From: Pseudomonadota bacterium | GTDB taxonomy: Bacteria; Myxococcota_A; UBA796; SXON01 | Direction: 5' to 3' | Assembly (NCBI GenBank): GCA_030685065.1 | Contig: JAUXQH010000155.1 | Location: 29,974 to 93,973 of the forward strand | DNA length: 64,000 nucleotides | In this document: positions 28,618 to 35,794 of the stretch, one piece after another | Layout of the letters: every line of letters begins with the position of its first letter | Numbering within the stretch: position 1 is the stretch's first letter | Notes under the pieces: generated by a model | The model's input: the letters and a program-made list of their open reading frames with translations, nothing else | Told to the model about the DNA's origin: nothing | Databases searched by the model: none | Made by a program: the position numbers and the translations under genes

Positions 28618-29324
28618 GCGCCCTCCTGCTGGCGCTCCTGCTCTCCCGCTCCGCCTCCGCCGCGGCCTTTCCGGCGCCCGAGGCGATGGGCGCGTTCGAG
28701 GGAAACGTCCGCTCCGGATACGCGTTCGCGAGCCTGATGTCCCCCAGCGTGGACCGACGCATCACGCCGGTGGCGCGCCTGACGCTGAGCTACCTCTACT
28801 ACCGCTTCCCGGACTTCGGCGGAGAGGCGCGCGTGCTCTCCCCGGGGGTCGCGTTCGGGGTCGGGGCAAGCTGGCGGCCCGACAGGCTCGCGCTCACGGT
28901 CGTGGCCGGGTACGAGGCTCGCTACGTGCAGACCCGCCCCACGACGGGAGAAGCCGTTGCCCGCGCGGATCACGGCGTGAGCGTAAGCGGGGACGTGTAC
29001 TTCCAAGCGAGCTCGCGCGTCGCGCTGGCGGGAAGCGTGTCATACGGCTTCGCTCAGAACTATCTCTGGGCGCGTGTGCTCGCCAAGCGACAGCTGTTCC
29101 CGCTCCAGGGCTCGGCGATCACCACCTTCGCCACCGGGATCGACGCCACGATTCACGGGAACCACCAGGCCCGCGGAGTGGGGGCCGGGGTCTTCGGGGA
29201 GCTCTCGTTCCCCGGAGCCTCGACGTCGCTCATGCTACGCGTCGGTTTGGGCCGGGAGGTCCAGCCCGGCGCGAGCGACGCGCTGGAAGGTACCTTGGGA
29301 GCGTCGATCTACAAGGCCTTCTGA
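28614..29324 (+). CDS. BcsS-like outer-membrane barrel protein
   Basis: A 236-residue protein with a leader ending near SRSASAAA and no other hydrophobic helix; alternating strands run to the end. The stretch GYEARYVQTRPTTGEA through SYGFAQNYLWARV and the later TGIDATIHG and RGVGAGVFGEL resemble the BcsS family linked to cellulose synthesis. It probably sits in the outer membrane and helps secrete or anchor the glycan. The GTG start overlaps the kinase stop. Last gene of the operon, followed by a GC-rich hairpin. The BcsS assignment rests on pattern likeness only. Confidence 0.7.
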   Translation: MSALLLALLLSRSASAAAFPAPEAMGAFEGNVRSGYAFASLMSPSVDRRITPVARLTLSYLYYRFPDFGGEARVLSPGVAFGVGASWRPDRLALTVVAGYEARYVQTRPTTGEAVARADHGVSVSGDVYFQASSRVALAGSVSYGFAQNYLWARVLAKRQLFPLQGSAITTFATGIDATIHGNHQARGVGAGVFGELSFPGASTSLMLRVGLGREVQPGASDALEGTLGASIYKAF

Positions 29325-29367
29325 CGGGAGGCCCCACCTCTGGACCGCTCCAACGGAGAGGGATGAG

Positions 29368-29393
29368 GGGGGCTCCGGCGATCCGGCGCCCCC
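29368..29393. terminator. GC-rich inverted repeat between convergent genes
   Basis: GGGGGCTCCGG (29368-29378) pairs with CCGGCGCCCCC (29383-29393) with one mismatch and a four-base loop. It lies between the convergent ends of the barrel gene and the cellulase gene. There is no T-run, but position and stability suggest a shared terminator. Confidence 0.5.
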
Positions 29394-29400
29394 TCCCCTG

Positions 29401-30567
29401 TCAGCCGCGGCTCACCAGATCGCGCGCGTACTCGGGCCACCAGGCGCCCGCGGAGGGGCCGCCGTTGCAGTCTCCATCGGACTCACCGGGGGGCTTGATC
29501 CAGAGCAGCGCGTCGAGGCCCGAGATGCCCGTGGTGAGCGTGGGGCTGTCACCCACGGCCCGACCGAGGGGATTGCACCAGGTGTGCTCCGAATCCGGCC
29601 CGATCCCGTTGCGGCCGGTGTCGGCCACATAATGCACGTCCCCGAGGATCGCGCGCACCTCGTCCGCGTAGCCGACCGTGTCCGGCGTGGACTCGGTGTG
29701 CGACACGTTGAGCGCGAACCCGGCGGCGTTGTAGATGCCCGCGGCGATGAGGCTCGCCGCCATGTCCGCCGCGGAGATCCAGGCGGAGTCGCCCGCGTCG
29801 ATGTACACGCGCGCGCCGGCGGCCGTGAGCGTATCGACCGCCGCGGCCATCATCTCGTGACGCTCGGTCCGTTGTTCGGCGCTCAGACACGTCGTGAGCG
29901 CGAGCGCGTCGGGCTCGAGGATGACGACCGCCGTGCGCCCGTCCAACCCGCGGGCCACGTTGTCGATGAACTCCGCGTAGCCGTCCACGTCGGAGGCGCC
30001 TCCCGCGGAGTAGAACCCGCAATCGCGGTTCGGGATGTTGTAGACCACGAACACACGCAGCTGGTCGTCGGCCGTCGTGATGGCGTTGTCAACCGTGTTG
30101 GCGACATCCGCATCCCAATCCCCGATCCACAGCGCGGTCGGCTCGGCGGCCATCCGATCCATGAGCGCCGCGCCATCGGGATCGACGGACCGCCACTCCT
30201 CCGCCTGGCGGGCCGGCCTCGAGTTCGGCTCGACGTAGAGGGTGTAGCCCTCGAGCGGGCCGAGCCCCGAGTCGGGGGTGGCGTCCGATTCGGGCACTTC
30301 TTCGTCGCTCACTTCTTCGTCGGCATCGTAAGCGCCGACCTCCTCGAGCTCCGAGGGATCGATGGCGACGAAGCTCGGGTGAGCGGGATGATCCTCGGAG
30401 GGATCGGCGACCGCCTCGTGGCCCCGGCGCGCGTTGTTGGTGCCGGAGCTGCTCGCGGCGTCAGCGGCGTCCACGAGGCATCCCGGAAGCAGCGCAGCCC
30501 CGGAGAGCAGCGGCACCAGCCCCTTGAGTTCACGACGACGGGTTCCACTCTTGGATTGGAGTTTCAT
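29401..30567 (-). CDS. GH6 endoglucanase/cellobiohydrolase lipoprotein
   Basis: A 388-residue secreted lipoprotein; the lipobox is LLPGC (C30), followed by an acidic linker of about 75 residues. The catalytic domain is GH6, an inverting beta-1,4-glucanase: YNIPNRDCG (D182), the general acid D220 in ILEPDALAL, YIDAGDSAW, DTGRNGIGP, WCNPLGRA and the base region IKPPGESDG (D364). All key Asp residues are present, so it should cut cellulose-like glycan at the cell surface. I chose the ATG at 30567, which follows AAGGAG. It converges on the BcsA-like operon. Cellulose loci often carry a cellulase (BcsZ, usually GH8), so this may fill that role. Confidence 0.93.
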   Translation of the reverse strand: MKLQSKSGTRRRELKGLVPLLSGAALLPGCLVDAADAASSSGTNNARRGHEAVADPSEDHPAHPSFVAIDPSELEEVGAYDADEEVSDEEVPESDATPDSGLGPLEGYTLYVEPNSRPARQAEEWRSVDPDGAALMDRMAAEPTALWIGDWDADVANTVDNAITTADDQLRVFVVYNIPNRDCGFYSAGGASDVDGYAEFIDNVARGLDGRTAVVILEPDALALTTCLSAEQRTERHEMMAAAVDTLTAAGARVYIDAGDSAWISAADMAASLIAAGIYNAAGFALNVSHTESTPDTVGYADEVRAILGDVHYVADTGRNGIGPDSEHTWCNPLGRAVGDSPTLTTGISGLDALLWIKPPGESDGDCNGGPSAGAWWPEYARDLVSRG

Positions 30568-30658
30568 TGCGGCTCCTTGGCCATTACAGCCGACTTGCAT
30601 TTCGCAAACCGTCATTGGCAGTTTTACTGTAGTTAGCTGAAGTCCAGCCGTCGACCCG

Positions 30659-30682
30659 CCAACGGAAGAATAAAACCGTTGG
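30659..30682. promoter_or_regulatory. Inverted repeat with AT-rich loop in divergent promoter region
   Basis: Perfect arms CCAACGG (30659-30665) and CCGTTGG (30676-30682) flank the loop AAGAATAAAA in the gap between the cellulase and GAF genes, one of the most AT-rich spots in the window. It could be an operator for either gene. This is a candidate only. Confidence 0.35.
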
Positions 30683-30746
30683 GAGGCCCGAGTGTGCTGG
30701 ACAGGCGCATCGTGGCGGCCTAGAGTCGCCTGCAGAAGAGGGTCTC

Positions 30747-31535
30747 ATGCCTACGTGGAACGTCACCTTTGGTGCTCACTCGGTGTCCATCGAATCCGCA
30801 GCCTGGATCGATGCACTCGCCAAGGCGCTCCCGCAGCTTTCGCTTGCTCCCGGTCATTTGGAGCGATTCGTCTGCGCCATGAACCCCGATGGTAGCGTCG
30901 AAGTGCACGAGCCGTTGGCAAACGTGCGATTGCGTGTCACACCGACCGGGGTGTCTCCCACCCCGATCCCGGAGATGCCGTGGTCCTCGGCGTTGCTTGG
31001 TGACCCCGATGTCGGGGCCGCGCCCGCCCGCGCGCCTGCCCCGCTGGAGGATCGCGTGGTCGCCCTGTTCGAACGCTGCGCCGACATCTCGGCGGCCTCG
31101 GACGTGCGTGACGCATGCACCGTAGCGCTCGGGATCGTTCAGGAATTCGTATCGGCAAACGCCGGGGCGGTGCTCATGACCACGCCCGACGGGTCCCACC
31201 TCGAGTTCATCGCGGCGTTCGGCCCGCAGGCCCAGAAGGTGGTCAATTCCACCCTCCCGGTCAACCACGGGATCGCCGGCTTCATCCGTGATTTTCCGGT
31301 CGGGGTCATCATCAATGATGTCCATCGGGACGTGCGGTTCGGCGCTGCGGTGGATCGGTCCTCCGGCTACGAGACGCGCTCGCTCCTCGCGGTCCCGATC
31401 CGCGCGGTCGACGGTCCGACACATGGCTGTCTCGAGCTCCTCAATTCCGCGACAGGCTTCGCGCCGGAAGATCTCGAGACCACCGAGATGATCGCGTCCG
31501 CCCTCGGAGCCTGGCTTCGCGGCGCCCAGGCCTGA
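30747..31535 (+). CDS. GAF-domain protein, paralogue of the one at 10615
   Basis: A 262-residue soluble protein. Residues 1-66 repeat the N-terminal module of the paralogue, sharing MPT at the start, ALPQ, MNPDGS and VRLRV. The GAF domain spans about 110-260 (SAASDVRDACTVALGIV, GIAGFIRDFPVGVIINDV, ETRSLLAVPI). The linker differs from its paralogue in length and sequence. No output domain is present. It stands alone, 179 bases from the divergent cellulase gene and 205 bases before the AsmA-like gene, with a weak AGAGGG upstream of the ATG. A role in sensing for the nearby polysaccharide locus is possible but unproven. Confidence 0.85.
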   Translation: MPTWNVTFGAHSVSIESAAWIDALAKALPQLSLAPGHLERFVCAMNPDGSVEVHEPLANVRLRVTPTGVSPTPIPEMPWSSALLGDPDVGAAPARAPAPLEDRVVALFERCADISAASDVRDACTVALGIVQEFVSANAGAVLMTTPDGSHLEFIAAFGPQAQKVVNSTLPVNHGIAGFIRDFPVGVIINDVHRDVRFGAAVDRSSGYETRSLLAVPIRAVDGPTHGCLELLNSATGFAPEDLETTEMIASALGAWLRGAQA

Positions 31536-31740
31536 CCGCGCCGCGGCGCCTCCTCGAGCGCCGCGGCGCACGCTCCCCCGGCCTCCCCGACCTGGTCCAG
31601 GAATGTCGGCATTCGCCTCCTGTCGCACCGACCTGTCACCGACCCGGGCGAGCTGGGGGCCGGCCCCATAGCTGAGAGAGAGTCGGATCGCATCGCCGCA
31701 ACCGTGTCCGCGACTACGGCTGCCATCCGCCAGGAACCAA

Positions 31741-33717
31741 ATGCGTCGTGCGATGAGTGTGCTTTTGCGGGTCGCGGGTTTGTTGGTCCTGCTTCCGATC
31801 GCGCTGCTGCTCGCCGTCAACGTCTTCTTGAACATTTGGTTGCCCGTGGTGGTCAACCGGCAGCCGGAGCGGATCAAGCTGACGTTCGACGTCGCCTGGA
31901 TGCTCGTGCCCGGCGAGGTCGAGGTCCACAATCTCGAGATCCGGCAACAGAGCCCGAACGACCAGTGGCTCATGAAAATCGACAACGCCACGGCCACGTT
32001 CGCGCTTCGTGATTTCCTGGATCACACCATCCACATCACGACCGCGGAGGCCCACGGCGCGAGCTTCCTGTGGCGAGCGCGGCTCGACGCGCCCCCGCCG
32101 AAAGGCCCACCCTCTCTTCCGAGCGAGGCTGACGCGATTGTCGGCCAGGCGGACGCCGCCGCCCCCGCCGCCCCCGCGGGCACCCAGATCGTGGCAGATC
32201 CCGTCGTGATCGAGGATTGGTCACCGCCCATCCCCGGCTTCACCAACCCGCCGACCCCCTCTCCGGAGGACATCTATCCGAGCGCGAAGCCGTGGCGCGT
32301 CGCGCTCCATGACGTGCAGGTCGACCGCATTCGCGAGCTCTGGATCGGAGACTACAAGTACACGGGGGCTGCCACGGCGTCCGGAAACCTTACTCTCGAA
32401 GCCAATAAATGGCTCGAGGTAGAGCAGGCCCTCGTCACCCTCGACGGCGGCGGGGTGACGCGCGGCAGCGTCTCGATGCTCACTGGCGTCCAGGGCCAGA
32501 TCGAGCTGGACCTCGTCGGCACCAACCCGGTGGCGTTCGAGGGGCGCGGCCTCTTCGGCGCGATCAGCGGCAAGGTAGGCCTCACCGCCGGGGTGGCGAA
32601 CCTCTCCTTCCTCGATTTCTACTTGCAGTCCGCGCCCTGGCTCCACCTCACCGGTGGCGTCGGAGAGCTGGTGGTCGACGTGAACGTCGAGGACGGCACC
32701 TTTCAGAACGGCAGCAAGGTGGCCGCCGACGTGAACGATATCGTGGCGCGGTTTCTGTCCTACTCGGTCGTCGGGGACGGCGCGGTGCGGCTCGACGTGA
32801 GCCTGGCCGACGGGGTGCCACAAACCGCGATCGGGGTCGAGTTTCTCGACTTCGCCATCTCTCTCGACGGGGATGCCACCCCCCACGTGAAGGGGCAGGG
32901 CTTCGCGGTCTCCGCCACCACCGCCGACGTGGCCTTGAATCGCCCGTTCACGTCGCTCGACATCGTGTTGGAGCTGCCAGAGGCCGAGATCCCGGACGTG
33001 GGGGTGTACAACGCCTACATGCCCCAGGACCTGGGTTTGGTATTGAAAACGGGCACCGGTACGGTGCGGGGGCATCTGGAGGTTTCGACCGCGCAGAGCC
33101 TCTGTCACGGGGAGCTCTTCCTCGATGGCCGCGCGGTGCTGGCCACGCTCGACGAGCTGACGCTGAGCGGAGATGTCGCGGTCCACGCGGTGGTCCCGTC
33201 GGGCAACCTGGAGACGGGCAAGTATGACATCTCCGGCACGTCGCTCGAGCTCCGCAAGATTCGCGTCATCTCGGGCGGCTCGACGCGAGAGGGCAAGGAT
33301 GACTCGAAGGCGTGGTGGGCGCAGATCAAGCTGCCGAAAGGGAGCGTCGCCGTGGGGGCCCCCATCTTCCTCGACGGTACCCTCGACGTGAAGTTCCGCG
33401 ACACGGTCCCGTTCATCACGGTCTTCTCGGAGAAGCAGCCGCTCCCAGGGTGGATCCGTGGCCTCCTCGGCGTGGAGCCGGTCTCCGGCAAGGCGCGCAT
33501 CCGGCTCGGGGACGACGTGCTCCGGGTGACCGACTTCCAGCTCTTCGCCGGGCAGTTCGAGGTGCTCCTGGAGCTCCGCCGGCGCAAGGAGATGGTCGGA
33601 AAGTTATACGCGCGCTTCGGGAAGCTGTCGCTCGGCATGGGCATGGAGAACAAGAAGAGCCATATCCAGGTGTTCAATGCCAAGAAATGGTACGATGCGG
33701 AACCGAGCCCGGACTAG
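31741..33717 (+). CDS. AsmA-like membrane-anchored periplasmic protein
   Basis: A 658-residue protein with one N-terminal membrane helix (about 7-32, VLLRVAGLLVLLPIALLLAV) and a long beta-rich periplasmic part, interrupted near 115-175 by a Pro/Ala linker. The repeated-strand pattern and the C-terminal segment VTDFQLFAGQFEVLLELR suggest an AsmA/TamB-like bridge for lipid transport or outer-membrane assembly. AGGA lies five bases before the ATG. The downstream outer-membrane gene overlaps its last 41 bases, so the two are likely a functional pair. Family assignment is moderate; no enzymatic motif is visible. Confidence 0.65.
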   Translation: MRRAMSVLLRVAGLLVLLPIALLLAVNVFLNIWLPVVVNRQPERIKLTFDVAWMLVPGEVEVHNLEIRQQSPNDQWLMKIDNATATFALRDFLDHTIHITTAEAHGASFLWRARLDAPPPKGPPSLPSEADAIVGQADAAAPAAPAGTQIVADPVVIEDWSPPIPGFTNPPTPSPEDIYPSAKPWRVALHDVQVDRIRELWIGDYKYTGAATASGNLTLEANKWLEVEQALVTLDGGGVTRGSVSMLTGVQGQIELDLVGTNPVAFEGRGLFGAISGKVGLTAGVANLSFLDFYLQSAPWLHLTGGVGELVVDVNVEDGTFQNGSKVAADVNDIVARFLSYSVVGDGAVRLDVSLADGVPQTAIGVEFLDFAISLDGDATPHVKGQGFAVSATTADVALNRPFTSLDIVLELPEAEIPDVGVYNAYMPQDLGLVLKTGTGTVRGHLEVSTAQSLCHGELFLDGRAVLATLDELTLSGDVAVHAVVPSGNLETGKYDISGTSLELRKIRVISGGSTREGKDDSKAWWAQIKLPKGSVAVGAPIFLDGTLDVKFRDTVPFITVFSEKQPLPGWIRGLLGVEPVSGKARIRLGDDVLRVTDFQLFAGQFEVLLELRRRKEMVGKLYARFGKLSLGMGMENKKSHIQVFNAKKWYDAEPSPD

Positions 33718-34912
33718 CATCTCCACCTGGTGCCGCCTGCGTGCACGTGACTTCTCGCTGGCCTGTTGTGCCCTGGCTGGATGGATGGGGAGCGCGGAGG
33801 CGGCCGAACCGACGGGCACCTCCGGATCGGGGGCGGTCGTGGTCGACGTTACACGGGCGGTGATCCTCGCCAACGCCGAGTTCGTCGCGATGGGCGGCGC
33901 GGGGGCGGCCTTCGCGGTTGGGGGCGCGGGCATGATGCTCAGCCCCGCTGCGCCCGCGAATCGACGGATGGAGTCGGTCGCGCCCATCGTGTGGAGCCTC
34001 GTGCTGCTCCAGAGCCAGATCGGCGAGAAACAGGACATGAGCAACCTCGGCGCGGCGCTCGACGAGGATGTCCGCATGTTCAACATCGGCCTGTCCGGTG
34101 GGTATCACAACGGCGCCGGCGGGATCCTCGGCGCGGGCGCCGACTACCAAGTCGGGGATGCGCGCGTCGCGGTGGTGGAGGGCCACGCCTCCGCCGCGGT
34201 GGCGTTGCTGGGCGGGGATCTCGTTCTCGGGGCTGGCCCCCGGCTTCTGGGCATGCGAGTCACCGCTGACGGGGTGCACCACGACTACTTCGGCGCTGGG
34301 GTCGAATTGGGCGCGGTGTTCGCCAACTGGCGGCAGGCGTGGAACTTCGCGCTGACGCTCCGCTCGGGAGTTGCGGCGGGCCCCGTCGACGGCGCCTACG
34401 ATGGCATCGACGCGGCGCGGTTACCGCCGGAGATCATCGCCGGGATCGGCTGGAGCAACCTCGCCAACCTCCCCGAAGAGACGGGTGGCATCCCCGTTCG
34501 CCTGGTGGCGGACGTGGCGGTCGACGCGCCGGTGCCGGGCGCCGTCGCCCTGCAGACGGTGTTCCAGGGCGAGCTGATCCCGCGGGGCGGGTGGTACACG
34601 GTGTCCCCGCGGCTGGGCGCCGAGGTGGACGTGTGGCGAAACCGCTTCCGCCTGCGCGCTGGCACCTACCTGGAGCCCTCGCGCACGGACCTCGCCGGCC
34701 CACGGCCGCACGCCACGGGCGGGTTCGAGCTCCGGCTGTTCCACGTGGCCGCGTTCAAGGAGCGGGTCAAGTTGGATCTCGCGTGGCAGATCGGGGTCGA
34801 CTACGCCCCGGGCTACTTTCACGGCGCCTGGGTCGGAATCAACGTCTGGCAGCAGGGGCAGGTGGGAGGTCAGTACGACCGGGACGTCGCGCCGGACGTG
34901 ACCGCACCGTGA
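33677..34912 (+). CDS. Predicted outer-membrane beta-barrel protein
   Basis: A 411-residue protein with a leader ending near GSAEAAEP (about residue 44 from this start). The remainder alternates Gly-rich turns and amphipathic strands (GLSGGYHNGAGGILGAGADY, FGAGVELGAVFANW), ending in strands typical of a barrel with an aromatic-rich C-terminal part. I recognise no named family. The start at 33677 overlaps the AsmA-like gene by 41 bases; an ATG at 33695 would shorten it by six residues and is equally possible. Pairing with an AsmA-like protein hints at envelope lipid or polysaccharide handling. Confidence 0.6.
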   Translation: MPRNGTMRNRARTSISTWCRLRARDFSLACCALAGWMGSAEAAEPTGTSGSGAVVVDVTRAVILANAEFVAMGGAGAAFAVGGAGMMLSPAAPANRRMESVAPIVWSLVLLQSQIGEKQDMSNLGAALDEDVRMFNIGLSGGYHNGAGGILGAGADYQVGDARVAVVEGHASAAVALLGGDLVLGAGPRLLGMRVTADGVHHDYFGAGVELGAVFANWRQAWNFALTLRSGVAAGPVDGAYDGIDAARLPPEIIAGIGWSNLANLPEETGGIPVRLVADVAVDAPVPGAVALQTVFQGELIPRGGWYTVSPRLGAEVDVWRNRFRLRAGTYLEPSRTDLAGPRPHATGGFELRLFHVAAFKERVKLDLAWQIGVDYAPGYFHGAWVGINVWQQGQVGGQYDRDVAPDVTAP

Positions 34913-34930
34913 TCGGCCGGCGCGGTGCTC

Positions 34931-35641
34931 CTACGGGCACGCCCCCGGAGTGAGCCGCACCGCGTCCGGGCACCGCCCGCTCGAGATGAGCGCGCGGACC
35001 AGCTCCGCGCGGGCGGCGTGCTCCGCGGGCAACAGCCTCCCGGCGACCAGCGCGGCGTCGAGCGCGTTCACCCGCAGCGCCGCGCGCACCGCCATGGGGG
35101 CCACCTGCGTCACGTCGCCGCCACGGGCGAGCGAGGCCTGGGCGAACCGGTGCGCGAGGTCGACCCGGCCGACCGAGGCTGCGTCGATGCTTCCGTTGTA
35201 GTACAGGCCCCACGGCACGTCGGCGGCGTCGCCCAGGCGCTCGAGCGCGTCGAGCTCGGTCGGTACCTCTCCGGCTTGGGAGGCGGCGACGGCCACGAGC
35301 AGGAGCGGCTCGAACCGGAGGTCCGCCGGCGCCAGCGCGAGGGCGGCGCGGGCCTCGGCGAGCGCGCCCTGGGCATCCCCCGCCTCGAGCCGCGCGACGG
35401 CGGCGTTGTGGCGCACCCGCCAGGCGTTGACGAACGTGCGGGCGTCCGCGGCGGGGGCCGGGGAGAGAACGGGGAGCGGAGCGGGAGCCGGGGCGACGGG
35501 GGGAGCGGGGACCGGGATCGGGAGGAGCGCGGGGACGGCGAGGACGACCGCGGGCGCGGCCACCGGAACGATCGGCGCGTCCGGCGCAACGCGCTTGGGG
35601 GCGCACGCGAGGGAGACGAGGAGGAGCCACACGGCGCGCAC
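34931..35641 (-). CDS. Lipoprotein with Pro/Ala linker and helical-repeat domain
   Basis: A 236-residue lipoprotein; leader MRAVWLLLVSLAC ends in a lipobox. A Pro/Ala/Val-rich linker (about 15-65) precedes a helical domain with TPR-like helices (VARLEAGDAQGALAEARAALALAPADLRFEPLLLV; LERLGDAADVPWGLYYNGSIDAA). TPR domains bind proteins, so it may act as a periplasmic scaffold. It converges on the outer-membrane gene with an 18-base gap. The 153 bases before it hold nothing recognisable and separate it from the lysine-pathway gene on the same strand. Confidence 0.65.
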   Translation of the reverse strand: MRAVWLLLVSLACAPKRVAPDAPIVPVAAPAVVLAVPALLPIPVPAPPVAPAPAPLPVLSPAPAADARTFVNAWRVRHNAAVARLEAGDAQGALAEARAALALAPADLRFEPLLLVAVAASQAGEVPTELDALERLGDAADVPWGLYYNGSIDAASVGRVDLAHRFAQASLARGGDVTQVAPMAVRAALRVNALDAALVAGRLLPAEHAARAELVRALISSGRCPDAVRLTPGACP

Positions 35642-35794
35642 TCTACGGCCACGCCCGAGCGCCCATGCCCCTTCGACGCGCCCAGGCTGCGCGGAGCGGG
35701 GCGGGGTGCGGATCGCGGAGGCAAGCGAGCCGGCGGAGCGCAGCGCGGCGGAGGCGATCGGCGGCGCGCCGCGGGGGTCGCCGGCCGGATGCGA

